Origin: SFJ001 sp045118955
GTDB taxonomy: Bacteria > Bacillota > Clostridia > Oscillospirales > Ruminococcaceae
Reading direction: 5' to 3'
DNA length: 29,321 bases
NCBI GenBank assembly: GCA_045118955.1
Contig: JBGVKB010000028.1
Span: 1 to 29,321 of the forward strand
The position numbers and the translations under genes were made by a program. Below are positions 14,879 to 23,005 of this stretch, one piece after another. The notes below the pieces were generated by a model that saw only the letters and a list, made by a program, of their open reading frames with translations, had not been told where the DNA came from and searched no databases. How positions within the stretch are numbered: the stretch's first letter is position 1; each line of letters starts with the position of its first letter.

Positions 14879-16144
14879 TTACAGGCCGCTGGAGTTCAGA
14901 GAGCCCATCATAGCCTCGACCTGCTCGGCGATGTTGTCAGCGTTGACAGAGCCGGCGATGACGGCCTCACCGAAGGTCTGGATGGGAGTCCAGTAGTTGC
15001 CCATCTCGGGGATGGAGGGCTGAGCCACGGAGGTGTTGGCCATGGTGGCGTTCTCAGCCAGAGCAACGATGCTGGCCTTCACAGCGTCAGAGTCAGCCAG
15101 AGTGGTGGCGGCGGGGGTGATGCCGCGCAGCTCGAAGCGGACCAGCTGGGACTCAGCAGAAGCCAGGAAAGCAGCCAGCTCCATGGCGGCCTTCTGGTTG
15201 TCAGCGTTGGGGTTGACGCCCACGGCCTTGGAACCGCCGAAGGACTTCATGCTCTTGGCCTCGCCGCCGATGTTGGCGGTGGGCAGGGAGACAGCGCCCA
15301 GCTTGTCGCCCAGAGCCTCGTACAGACCGGCGTACTCCCAGGAGCCGCTGAAGTAGGCGCCCACGGTGCCGTCCTTCAGGCCGGCGTTGCCCAGGCCGTC
15401 AGCGTCGTTCTTGAAGTTGGGGTTGGCAGCCAGCTCGACCATGTAGGCAGCGGCAGCCTCGCCGGCCTCGCCGCCGAACTGGATGCCGGCAGCGCCGTCG
15501 ACGCCCTGCTCACCGAACAGGGTGCCGCCGTTGGCCATGAAGAAGGAACCGGTGTACCAGCCGGTGGTCATGGGGAAGGCAACAACGCCCTTCTCCAGCA
15601 TGGCATCCAGGCTCTTAACGTCCTCCTCGGTGAAGACGTCCTTGTTGTAGTACATGAACCAGGTGTTGGGGGCAACGGGGAAGCCGTACACGCCGCCATC
15701 GGTGTGGGTCACGGTGTTGACATAGGTGGCAGACACGTCGTTCTGAACCTGCTCCAGGTAGGAGCCGCCCAGCTTGGCCAGAGCGCCAGCCTGGATCAGG
15801 GTGCCCAGCTGGTCGTTGGCGAACAGGTAGACATCAGCAGCAGCAGCGGGGTCGTTCTTCACGGTGTTGCCGGCATCGCCCTCACCGCAGACGCCCAGAT
15901 CCCAAGTGATGTCGTACTCGGGGTGAGCTTCCTCGAACTTGGCCAGCATCTGGGGCAGCCAGCAGGTGTCGTCAGCCTGGTCCTCCTGGGGAGCCCAGAC
16001 CTTCAGGGTAACAGCCTCGGGGCCGGCAGCCTCAGAGCTGGCAGCCTCAGAAGCGGGGGCGGAGCTGCTGGCAGCGCCGCCGCAGCCAACCAGCAGGCTG
16101 AGGGCCATGACGCAAGCCAGAAGCATAGCAATCGTCTTCTTCAT
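14879..16144 (-). CDS. malE: Maltodextrin-binding lipoprotein MalE-type
   Basis: A 421-aa extracellular solute-binding lipoprotein of ABC family 1. The frame is open from 16204, but AAGGAGG just precedes the ATG at 16144, and the earlier start would lie in the promoter. The signal peptide ends in LLVGC with lipidated Cys21, followed by a Ser/Ala/Glu-rich linker. The two-lobed domain starts at VTLKVWAPQED. It contains DVYLFANDQLGTLIQAGALAKL and GGVYGFPVAPNTWFMYYNKDVF, both typical of maltose/maltodextrin binders, and later GAYFSGSWEYAGLYEALGDKLGAVSLP. It is the first gene of malE-malF-malG-amylase-traX. No MalK/MsmK ATPase gene is in the operon, so a shared ATPase from elsewhere in the genome is expected. 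Confidence 0.93.
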   Translation of the reverse strand: MKKTIAMLLACVMALSLLVGCGGAASSSAPASEAASSEAAGPEAVTLKVWAPQEDQADDTCWLPQMLAKFEEAHPEYDITWDLGVCGEGDAGNTVKNDPAAAADVYLFANDQLGTLIQAGALAKLGGSYLEQVQNDVSATYVNTVTHTDGGVYGFPVAPNTWFMYYNKDVFTEEDVKSLDAMLEKGVVAFPMTTGWYTGSFFMANGGTLFGEQGVDGAAGIQFGGEAGEAAAAYMVELAANPNFKNDADGLGNAGLKDGTVGAYFSGSWEYAGLYEALGDKLGAVSLPTANIGGEAKSMKSFGGSKAVGVNPNADNQKAAMELAAFLASAESQLVRFELRGITPAATTLADSDAVKASIVALAENATMANTSVAQPSIPEMGNYWTPIQTFGEAVIAGSVNADNIAEQVEAMMGSLNSSGL

Positions 16145-16175
16145 GTTTTGTTTCCTCCTTAAGAAATTTACAGAA

Positions 16176-16204
16176 AATATACTAATGCGGTGAAGACTCC
16201 GCAA
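16176..16204 (-). promoter_or_regulatory. malE promoter
   Basis: On the minus strand TTGCGG (16199-16204), a 17-nt spacer and TATATT (16176-16181), about 30 nt upstream of the malE ATG. Confidence 0.75.
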
Positions 16205-16236
16205 TAGCCAAATTGGGGGCGGGGCGGCGGCCTTTT

Positions 16237-16260
16237 TCCGGAAACGGTACCGTTTCCGGA
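16237..16260. promoter_or_regulatory. Perfect 24-bp palindrome upstream of malE, candidate operator
   Basis: The half-site TCCGGAAACGGT is followed directly by its exact reverse complement, centred on GGTACC. It lies 33 bp upstream of the malE -35 box. It is not followed by a T-run on the minus strand, so a terminator role is unlikely. Inverted AAACG/CGTTT halves are compatible with a LacI-type or other dimeric regulator; binding is inferred. Confidence 0.55.
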
Positions 16261-16261
16261 C

Positions 16262-16281
16262 GGAAAAGAGGCCTCTTTTCC
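16262..16281 (-). terminator. Perfect 20-bp palindrome after malQ, possible terminator
   Basis: GGAAAAGAGG and its exact complement CCTCTTTTCC meet without spacer 20 nt after the malQ stop. Folded with a GGCC loop, the minus-strand copy would end in TCTTTTCC, so it could end the debranching operon. It could also be a protein site. Confidence 0.4.
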
Positions 16282-16300
16282 CCGCAGGGGGTGCCGGGCG

Positions 16301-17851
16301 TTACGCCTCGCCGGCGGCGGCCTTCTCAAGGGCGTTCAGCGCGTCCCAGTTGGCGCGCCCATAGCGCTTGGTCATGGCCAGCACCTGCTCGCTCAGCGCG
16401 TCGGACATCTGGCCGGGCAGCAGCCGCCAGCGCCAGTTGGCACCCACGGTGCCGGGGGCGTTCATGCGGCAGTCGTTGCCCAGACCCAGGTGATCCTGCG
16501 CGGGCACGATGCAGGTCTTGGCGCTGCAGCGCATGGCCAGGCTGACAAAGGACTTGTGCAGCTCGGCGACGGGGGTGGCGGTGTCCGCCAGATAAGCGCG
16601 GATGTGCGCCTGCTCGGTCTCGGGCAGGCCGGCGAACCAGCCGGCAACGGTCTCGTTGTCGTGGGTGCCGGTGTACACCACGCAGTTGGTGCCGTAGTTG
16701 TGGGGCAGGTACTCGTTGGTGGCGCCGGTGTCCTTGGAGTCAAAGCCGAACTGCAGCACCTTCATGTTGGGGAAGCCGCTGTCCTTGACCAGCTTGCGCA
16801 CGCCCTCGGTCATCAGACCCAGATCCTCGGCGATGACGCTGCGCTCGCCCAGCGCCTGCTTCATCTTGTTGAACAGCTCCATGCCGGGACCCTTCTCCCA
16901 GTGGCCCTCCTTGGCGCTGGCCGCGCCGGCGGGGATGGAGAAGTACTCGTCGAAGCCGCGGAAGTGGTCGATGCGCACCACGTCGTACAGCTCAAAGCTG
17001 TGCCACAGGCGGGTGATCCACCACTGGTAGTCGGTGGCCTTCTGGTAATCCCAGCGGTACAGGGGGTTGCCCCAGAGCTGGCCGTCCGCGGAGAAGTTGT
17101 CCGGGGGGCAGCCCGCCACGGCGGAGGGCAGGTTCTTCTCATCCAGCTGGAACATCTCGGGGTGCGCCCACACATCCGCGCTGTCCATGGAGACGTAGAT
17201 GGGGATGTCGCCCACGATTTTGATGTGCTTTTTGTTGGCGTAGCCCTTCAGCTTCTTCCACTGCTGGGTGAACTTGAACTGCAGATACTTCTGGAACTCA
17301 ATGTCGAAGTACAGCTCGCCCCGGTAGTAGTCCAGCGCGAAGCCCCAGTGCATCCGGATGTCCTCCGGCCACTTGGTCCAGCTCTCGCCGCCGAAGAACT
17401 CCTTCACCGCCATAAAGGTGGCGTAATCGTCCAGCCACCAGGCGTTTTCGGCGGCGAACTTCTGGAATTCGGGGTCGCGGCTGATGTCGCTGCGCTCATA
17501 GGCGGTGTGCAGCAGCTTGAAGCGGCCCGCGAACAGCTTGTCGTAATCCACCTTGGCGGCGTCCGCGCCGAAGTCCACCGCGTCGCACTCGGCGGCGGTG
17601 AGCACGCCCTCCTCCACGAGGGCCTCAAGGCTGATGAAGTAGGGGTTGCCCGCAAAGGCGGAGTACGCCTGATAGGGGGAGTCGTCCGAGCCGCCGTGGC
17701 CGGTGGCGCCCAGAGGCAGGATCTGCCAGTAGGTCTGGCCGGACTTCTCCAGCCAGTCCACGAAGTCGTAGGCGGCCTTGTCGAAGCAGCCGATGCCGTA
17801 CTTGGAGGGCAGGCTGGTGACGGACAGCAGTACGCCGGTATCACGTTTCAT
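16301..17851 (-). CDS. malQ: 4-alpha-glucanotransferase (amylomaltase, GH77)
   Basis: A 516-aa cytoplasmic enzyme that transfers alpha-1,4-glucan segments between maltodextrins and releases glucose. It has the usual GH77 length and motifs: LPSKYGIGCFDKAAYDFVDW at the N-terminus, DSPYQAYSAFAGNPYFI, KIVGDIPIYVSMDSADVWAH and the loop CPPDNFSADGQLWGNP. The catalytic residues are Asp295 in VRIDHFRG, Glu342 in IAEDLG and Asp398 in GTHDNE. The frame opens with a GTG at 17860, but this is only one base from AAGGAG, so the ATG at 17851 (10 nt spacing) is taken. It is the third gene of the debranching operon, 52 nt after the alpha-glucosidase gene. It processes linear dextrins made by the debranching enzymes. 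Confidence 0.95.
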   Translation of the reverse strand: MKRDTGVLLSVTSLPSKYGIGCFDKAAYDFVDWLEKSGQTYWQILPLGATGHGGSDDSPYQAYSAFAGNPYFISLEALVEEGVLTAAECDAVDFGADAAKVDYDKLFAGRFKLLHTAYERSDISRDPEFQKFAAENAWWLDDYATFMAVKEFFGGESWTKWPEDIRMHWGFALDYYRGELYFDIEFQKYLQFKFTQQWKKLKGYANKKHIKIVGDIPIYVSMDSADVWAHPEMFQLDEKNLPSAVAGCPPDNFSADGQLWGNPLYRWDYQKATDYQWWITRLWHSFELYDVVRIDHFRGFDEYFSIPAGAASAKEGHWEKGPGMELFNKMKQALGERSVIAEDLGLMTEGVRKLVKDSGFPNMKVLQFGFDSKDTGATNEYLPHNYGTNCVVYTGTHDNETVAGWFAGLPETEQAHIRAYLADTATPVAELHKSFVSLAMRCSAKTCIVPAQDHLGLGNDCRMNAPGTVGANWRWRLLPGQMSDALSEQVLAMTKRYGRANWDALNALEKAAAGEA

Positions 17852-17903
17852 AGGGTTCACGCTCCTTATTCATCCCAGTGTTCATCGTGCGAAAGGGGGC
17901 GGC

Positions 17904-19544
17904 TCAGCGGCCGTCCTCGTAATACAGCATCCGTGCCTCCCAAGGCAGCAGGGTGTCTCCCCCGCCCTCGCAGTTGGTCAGCAGCAGCTCGGCGGCGCGG
18001 TATTCCGCGGGCAGCGGGAAGGCCGCCGCCTCGCCGGAGAAGTTGCAGACCACCAGCAGGTGGGCAGCGCCCGCGTCCCGGGTGTAGGCGAACACCTGCT
18101 CGTCCTCGGGGCACAGCAGGGTGAAGCTGCCCTCTTTAAAGACCGGCAGGGTCTTGCGCAGGGCGATGAGCCGCCGGTAGTAGTGGAACACCGACTGAGG
18201 GTCGGCCTGCTGGCCGGCGGCGTTGATCTCGGTGTGGTTGGGGTTCACCGGCAGCCACGGGGTGCCGGTGGTGAAGCCGGCGTTGGGGCCGGCCGTCCAC
18301 TGCATGGGGGTGCGGGCGTTGTCCCGCCCGCGGGCGTAGATGGCGGCCATGGTCTCGTCATGGCTGCGACCGGCGGCGATCCAGTCCCGGTAGAGGTTCT
18401 GGATCTCCACATCCGCGTACTGCTCAATGGGCAGGCGGATGTTGGTCATGCCCAGCTCCTCACCCTGAAAAATGTAGGGCGTGCCCTGCATTCCGTGGAG
18501 CATGGTGGCCAGCATCTTGGCCGAGCGGACTCTGTATTCGCCCTCATCGCCCCAGCGGGAGACGATGCGGGGCAGGTCGTGGTTGTTGAAGAACAGGCTG
18601 TTCCAGCCGGTGCGGTACAGGCCGTGCTGCCAGTCCCGCAGGCAGGCCTTCAGGGCGGGCAGGTGCAGAGGGGCGTAGTCCCACTTCTGCCAGGTGGTCT
18701 GATCCAGACACATATGCTGGAACTGGAACACCATGCTCAGCTCGCTGCCGTCCGGCGCGCTGTAGAGCTTGGCCCGGGGCACGTCCGCGCCCCACGCCTC
18801 GCCCACGGTCACAAGCCCCTCCTCGGGGAAGGCCTCGCGGCTCAGCTCCTGCAGAAACTCGTGCAAGCGGGGGCCGTTGGCGGTGATCTTTTGGTCGGGA
18901 TCCTTGGCGATCTGGTCGATCACGTCCAGGCGGAAGCCCTCCACCCCACGCTCCACCCAGAAGCGGATGGAGTCATACAGGGCGCGGCGCACCGCCGGGT
19001 TGTCCCAGTTCAGGTCGGGCTGCTCGGGGGAGAACTGGTGGAAGTAGTACTGGCCCAGATGGGGCACATAGGTCCACGCAGGCCCGCCGAACACCGAGCC
19101 CATGTCGTTGGGCGGGGTGCTCTCGTCCCCGTCCCGCCAGATGTACCAGTCGTGGTACGCATTGTCCCGGCTCTCGCAGGCGGCGCGGAACCAGGGGTGC
19201 TGCTCCGAGGTGTGGTTCAGCACCAGATCCAGAATGATGGAGATGCCCTTGGCCTTTGCCTGCCGGATGAGGGCATCCATGTCTTTTATATTACCAAACA
19301 ACGGGTCGATGGCGCAATAGTCTGCGATGTCGTATCCATTATCTGCCTGCGGCGACGGGTACACCGGGCTGAGCCAGATGCCGTCGATGCCCAGCGCCTC
19401 CAGATAGTCCAGATGGGCGATGACGCCGGGCAGGTCGCCCACGCCGTCCCCGTCGGTGTCCTGAAAGCTCTTGGGGTAGATCTGATAAAACACCGCCGAC
19501 TGCCACCAGCCGCGCTTGGATTTGTCCAGCTTGATTCGCTCCAT
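17904..19544 (-). CDS. Oligo-1,6-glucosidase / alpha-glucosidase (GH13_31)
   Basis: A 546-aa cytoplasmic exo-glucosidase of the oligo-1,6-glucosidase family. It starts WWQSAVFYQIYPKSFQDTDGDG with a calcium-type loop (about 29-37), then IWLSPVYPSPQADNGYDIADY, region I DLVLNH, region II GFRLDVID with nucleophile Asp207, acid Glu249 in VGEAWG and region IV FNNHD with Asp323. The residue after the nucleophile is Val208. In this family valine here is associated with alpha-1,6 preference and threonine or alanine with alpha-1,4, so isomaltose-type substrates are favoured. The frame opens at a GTG (19556), but GAGG 6 nt before the ATG at 19544 gives the better start. It follows the debranching gene after only 12 nt. 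Confidence 0.92.
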   Translation of the reverse strand: MERIKLDKSKRGWWQSAVFYQIYPKSFQDTDGDGVGDLPGVIAHLDYLEALGIDGIWLSPVYPSPQADNGYDIADYCAIDPLFGNIKDMDALIRQAKAKGISIILDLVLNHTSEQHPWFRAACESRDNAYHDWYIWRDGDESTPPNDMGSVFGGPAWTYVPHLGQYYFHQFSPEQPDLNWDNPAVRRALYDSIRFWVERGVEGFRLDVIDQIAKDPDQKITANGPRLHEFLQELSREAFPEEGLVTVGEAWGADVPRAKLYSAPDGSELSMVFQFQHMCLDQTTWQKWDYAPLHLPALKACLRDWQHGLYRTGWNSLFFNNHDLPRIVSRWGDEGEYRVRSAKMLATMLHGMQGTPYIFQGEELGMTNIRLPIEQYADVEIQNLYRDWIAAGRSHDETMAAIYARGRDNARTPMQWTAGPNAGFTTGTPWLPVNPNHTEINAAGQQADPQSVFHYYRRLIALRKTLPVFKEGSFTLLCPEDEQVFAYTRDAGAAHLLVVCNFSGEAAAFPLPAEYRAAELLLTNCEGGGDTLLPWEARMLYYEDGR

Positions 19545-19556
19545 TGGGAACCTCAC

Positions 19557-21575
19557 TCACTTGGGCTCGGGGGCGCGCTCCAGCGCCTCGAACACCCGCA
19601 GCATCTCGCCCACGCTCCACGCCTGGGCAAAGCAGCCCTTGCTGTCGGTGGGGAATTCGCCGTCGTAGATCTCGGGGAGCTGCCCGGCACAGCCCTCCCG
19701 CAGCATGGGCTGCAGGGCGCTGAGCTGCTCGCGCACGGTCTGCACCGCCGCGGGGCTGCTGCCGTTGACCTTCAGATAGGCCAGATAGTACGCGCCCATG
19801 GGGAACACCCATGTGGTGCCCTGATGATAGGCCATGTCCCGCACCACCTGAGCGCCGCCGTAGGTGGGGTGGTACTCCGGGTCCTCGGGGGAGAGGGTGC
19901 GCAGGCCGCAGGGGGTGTACAGATGGCGGTAGACCGCGTCCACCACGCTCTTTTCCTGCTTGGGGGTCAGCATGGTGAAGGGCATGGACACCGCCCAGAT
20001 CTGGTTGCAGCGGAGCTGCTCGTCCGCCGCGGTGCCGGAGACCACGTCCCGCAGCCAGCCCTTTTCCCTGATCCAGAAGGCCTTGACGAAGGACCTCTTC
20101 ACCTTGGCGGCCAGCCGGCCATAGGCGGTGCCGTCGCAGCCGGTCTCCTGGGCCAGCGCCTCCATGACGCACAGGGCGTTGTACCAGTAGGCGTTGATCT
20201 CCACCGGCTTGCCGTGGCGGGGGGTGGGCAGGATGCCCTGCACGCACACGTCCATCCAGGTGACCTGATCCATGCCGCCGCCGGCGCAGATGAGGCCGTC
20301 GGCGTCCATGCGGATGGAGTGGCGGGTGCCCTTTTTGTAGGCGGCGATGATGCGCTCCATCACCGGCCACGCCTCCCGGGCAAAGTCAAGGTCGCCGGTG
20401 CGCTTGACGTACTGCCACACGCAGTCGATCAGCAGCAGGGCGGCGTCCACCGTGTTGTACATGGGTTTGGCATTCCCCTCGGGGAACAGGTTGGGCACAA
20501 GGCCGTCCTGCTCGTAGGCGAGGAAGGTGCGCAGGATGCTCTTGGCGTCCTGAAAGCGGCCGGTGGCCAGCGTGCAGCCGGGCAGGGCGATCATGGTGTC
20601 CCGCCCCCAGTCGCTGAACAGGGGGTAGCCGGCCAGAATGGTCTTGCCGGCGGTGGAGTCCCGCCGGGCGATGAAGGCGTCCGCGGCCAGCGCGAGCTGG
20701 CGGGCGGTCTCGTCCTTGAAGCCGCAGGCCTGCTCCAGCTCGGTCAGGCGGCGCTCGGCGGCCTCAAACAGCGCGTCGGCGGCGGGCGGCTCCCGGTCGG
20801 TGGAGAACACCATCCAGCAGTCGGCGGTCTGCCCGGGCTTGACGGTCAGCGCCACCTCGCAGCAGCCGGCAGCCCAGCCCTCGGCGGGGCGGCCGTCCTT
20901 GGCGTCCTCCGGGTAGGCCAGCCGCTCGGCGCGGGCGGGCACCGCCCGCGCCTTGGCCTCGGTGCGCAGGTACAGCACCCGGTCCTTCCCGACGATGCGG
21001 CCGCCGCGCCCGAACAGCTCCTCGAGCGTCGGCCCGCCCAGCCGGGCGCACCGGGCGGAGAGACCGCCGTTCTTATAAGTAAAGGCGGGGGCGGCTTCCA
21101 GCGCCTCCTCCTTGGGGGCAAATTTGGCCATGGGGGTGATGCGCAGGGTGCAGGGCCGCCCGGAGCGGTTCTCCACCGTGTACTGCACGGCGGTGGTGTT
21201 CTTACCCCACTCCATGCACAGGCGGCGGGTCACCCGCACGCCGCCCACCTCGTAGCTCCAGCGGGGCAGCCGCTCAAACTCGAAGCAGGCCAGATGGCGG
21301 TAGCCCTCCTCGGCGGGTGTGCCGTCCGCGAAGGTCTGGGTGGAGAGAAACTCGCTGCGCCCGTCCAGCTCCAGCACCTCCCGCAGGCGATGCACCATGA
21401 CCAGACGCTCGTTGGGGGCCTTGACCGCCGCCACCAGAACACCCTGATCGCACCGGGGAACAGAAAAAGCGGAGGAGAGCGAGGCGTAGCCGCCCAGACC
21501 GTTGGTCACAAGAAAGCTGTTCTCCTGTGCCCTGCTCAGGGTGCGCATATCCTGTTTGCCGTACAGAAACCGCAT
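19557..21575 (-). CDS. Glycogen debranching enzyme, amylo-alpha-1,6-glucosidase type (GH133)
   Basis: A 672-aa cytoplasmic enzyme of the bacterial/archaeal glycogen-debranching family. The N-terminal beta domain (about 1-270) begins ENSFLVTNGLGGYASLSSAF, the family hallmark. The C-terminal (alpha/alpha)6 domain (about 285-670) has the GH133 core GYPLFSDWGRDTMIALPG (about 316-333) and NTVDAALLLIDCVWQY (about 374-389), and later GMDQVTWMDV and CNQIWAVSMPF. It hydrolyses single-glucose alpha-1,6 stubs and possibly longer branches. The frame is open to 21644, but CGGAGGAG lies 7 nt before the ATG at 21575. It is the first gene of the debranching / glucosidase / malQ operon and is divergent from the LacI-family regulator. 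Confidence 0.93.
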   Translation of the reverse strand: MRFLYGKQDMRTLSRAQENSFLVTNGLGGYASLSSAFSVPRCDQGVLVAAVKAPNERLVMVHRLREVLELDGRSEFLSTQTFADGTPAEEGYRHLACFEFERLPRWSYEVGGVRVTRRLCMEWGKNTTAVQYTVENRSGRPCTLRITPMAKFAPKEEALEAAPAFTYKNGGLSARCARLGGPTLEELFGRGGRIVGKDRVLYLRTEAKARAVPARAERLAYPEDAKDGRPAEGWAAGCCEVALTVKPGQTADCWMVFSTDREPPAADALFEAAERRLTELEQACGFKDETARQLALAADAFIARRDSTAGKTILAGYPLFSDWGRDTMIALPGCTLATGRFQDAKSILRTFLAYEQDGLVPNLFPEGNAKPMYNTVDAALLLIDCVWQYVKRTGDLDFAREAWPVMERIIAAYKKGTRHSIRMDADGLICAGGGMDQVTWMDVCVQGILPTPRHGKPVEINAYWYNALCVMEALAQETGCDGTAYGRLAAKVKRSFVKAFWIREKGWLRDVVSGTAADEQLRCNQIWAVSMPFTMLTPKQEKSVVDAVYRHLYTPCGLRTLSPEDPEYHPTYGGAQVVRDMAYHQGTTWVFPMGAYYLAYLKVNGSSPAAVQTVREQLSALQPMLREGCAGQLPEIYDGEFPTDSKGCFAQAWSVGEMLRVFEALERAPEPK

Positions 21576-21635
21576 GGCCGTTCTCCTCCGAGGCATCGGC
21601 GGGCAGCAGGGCCGCCCGGCCGGTTGTTTATGTAT

Positions 21636-21646
21636 GTTTCGCAAAA
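21636..21646. promoter_or_regulatory. Candidate LacI-family operator at the debranching promoter
   Basis: GTTTCGCAAAA lies 17 bp downstream of the -10 box, over the start of the transcript. The same core occurs at the second pullulanase promoter (24983-24993) and, rearranged, before lacI (21802-21819). Confidence 0.45.
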
Positions 21647-21662
21647 TTCCCGTTTGGTTTAC

Positions 21663-21692
21663 AGTATACTACTCTTCCTCGAAATTCGTCAA
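21663..21692 (-). promoter_or_regulatory. Promoter of the debranching operon
   Basis: On the minus strand TTGACG (21687-21692), an 18-nt spacer and TATACT (21663-21668). The gap 21576-21916 also holds the divergent lacI promoter and a degenerate direct repeat, GGCGTTTACAACGAATC (21719-21735) and GGCATTTATACCGAATC (21752-21768), 33 bp apart. Confidence 0.75.
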
Positions 21693-21801
21693 CGGACAAT
21701 GAAAAAATAAAATTATTCGGCGTTTACAACGAATCAGACCGCAAAAAACTAGGCATTTATACCGAATCCTTCAACACTTTTTTACAGCAAAGTCGAAACA
21801 T

Positions 21802-21819
21802 CGCGAAACTGTTTTTGCG
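21802..21819. promoter_or_regulatory. Candidate operator before lacI
   Basis: CGCGAAACTGTTTTTGCG is a near-palindrome centred on AAACTGTTT, 14 bp upstream of the lacI -35 box. It shares GCGAAAC and TTTGCG with the sites at the debranching and second pullulanase promoters. Autoregulation is inferred. Confidence 0.4.
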
Positions 21820-21833
21820 TCGCCGACAAAAAT

Positions 21834-21862
21834 TTGCACTTTGTGCGCTGCCGTGCTATAAT
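21834..21862 (+). promoter_or_regulatory. lacI-family regulator promoter
   Basis: TTGCAC (21834-21839), a 17-nt spacer and TATAAT (21857-21862). An earlier in-frame start for the regulator would lie upstream of this promoter, which supports the ATG at 21917. Confidence 0.8.
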
Positions 21863-21916
21863 TTGTGCAGCATCGCGGCTCTAAGCGCCGCACCGCGGAA
21901 AGAAGGGATCCTTCCA

Positions 21917-22930
21917 ATGGCCACCATGGAGGACATCGCCCGCGCACTGGGCATCTCAAAGGGCACCGTATCCAAAGCGCTGAGCGGCGCGCGGGACGTG
22001 AGCCAGTCCACCCGCAAGCAGGTGCTGGAAAAGGCGGTGGAGCTGGGCTACCAGCGCATCGCCCGCAGCGACGAGGCGCCCCGCATCGCCATTTTCATCA
22101 CCAACATGGAGTACAAGAAGCCCTCGGACTTCGGCTACGACATCGTGACCGGCTTCCGCAAGGCGGCGGAGCCGGCGGGCTTCAAGGTGGAGATCGTACC
22201 CATCACCAAGGAGTTTCAGGCCGCCACCCCCTACGATCAGTACATGGTGCGCCGCAACTACCGGGGCGCGCTGTGTCTGGGCATCAGCCTGCTGGACCCG
22301 TGGCTGAAGGAGTTTGAGAGCTGCCGCACCCCCACCGTGCTGTACGACAACCGGCTGAGCGGCAACCCCAACGTGACCTATCTGGCGGTGGACAACGAGG
22401 AGGGCATGGCGCTGGCGGTGCGCCGCCTGAAGGAGCTGGGCCACCGGCGCATCGGCTACCTGAGCAGCGCGCTGGAGGCCTATGTGTACCGGCAGCGGTA
22501 TCAGGCGTTCCTGCGCAGTATGCAGGCCAGCGGCCTGCCCGCCGACGAGACGGTGTGCGGCGCGGCGTTCCACGCGTCGGACTGTCTGTCCAACCACCTG
22601 CCCCGCCTGCTGAAGGCCGGCTGCACCGCCATCGTGTGCAGCCACGACCTGCTGGCGCACAGCGTCATCGTCCACTGCACCGAGCTGGGGCTGGCCATCC
22701 CCGGCGACATCAGCGTCATCGGCTTTGACGACATCCCCCTGTGCCGCTACACCGACCCGCCGCTGACCACCATCCGGCAGGACCGCACCGATCTGGGCAA
22801 GAGCGCCTTCTTCGCCCTGTCCAGCCATCTGAACCATGTGTCGCTGAGCACCTTCCTGCTGCACCCGCAGCTCGTGGACCGGGCCTCCTGCGGCGCGCCT
22901 CCGGAGAAGCCGGCGAACGCAGCCCCCTGA
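21917..22930 (+). CDS. LacI-family transcriptional regulator of alpha-glucan use
   Basis: A 337-aa LacI/GalR regulator. The N-terminal helix-turn-helix is MEDIARALGISKGTVSKALSG (about 4-24), followed by the hinge-helix region RKQVLEKAVELGYQ and a periplasmic-binding-like effector domain from about residue 57 (RIAIFITNM) to the end. Typical late motifs are CTAIVCSHDLLAHSV and ISVIGFDDIPLCRYTDPPLTTIRQD. The frame is open from 21527, but the promoter at 21834-21862 and the ribosome site AGAAGGG put the start at 21917. It is divergent from the debranching operon and lies next to the second pullulanase gene, so it is the likely repressor or activator of both, in the role of MalR. The sugar effector is not evident. 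Confidence 0.92.
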   Translation: MATMEDIARALGISKGTVSKALSGARDVSQSTRKQVLEKAVELGYQRIARSDEAPRIAIFITNMEYKKPSDFGYDIVTGFRKAAEPAGFKVEIVPITKEFQAATPYDQYMVRRNYRGALCLGISLLDPWLKEFESCRTPTVLYDNRLSGNPNVTYLAVDNEEGMALAVRRLKELGHRRIGYLSSALEAYVYRQRYQAFLRSMQASGLPADETVCGAAFHASDCLSNHLPRLLKAGCTAIVCSHDLLAHSVIVHCTELGLAIPGDISVIGFDDIPLCRYTDPPLTTIRQDRTDLGKSAFFALSSHLNHVSLSTFLLHPQLVDRASCGAPPEKPANAAP

Positions 22931-22940
22931 AACCACAAAC

Positions 22941-22987
22941 GCGGCCCCCGTGTATCTCAAGGATACCCGGAGGCCGCTGTATTTTTT
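22941..22987 (+). terminator. Terminator after the LacI-family gene
   Basis: GCGGCC (22941-22946) pairs with GGCCGC (22972-22977), with inner GTATC/GATAC pairing, followed by TGTATTTTTT. It lies between the convergent regulator and second pullulanase genes. Confidence 0.85.
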
Positions 22988-23005
22988 GTATGTTTCTGCG
23001 CAGGC

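Noticed and set aside
16145..16204. A 20-residue N-terminal extension of MalE
   Set aside because: It overlaps the malE promoter, and the ATG at 16144 has an AAGGAGG site and a proper lipoprotein signal.
17778..21710. A 1310-codon open frame on the plus strand
   Set aside because: It is antisense to the debranching, glucosidase and malQ genes, has repetitive low-complexity composition (Gly/Val/His/Gln), and has no ribosome site. It results from high GC at codon third positions.
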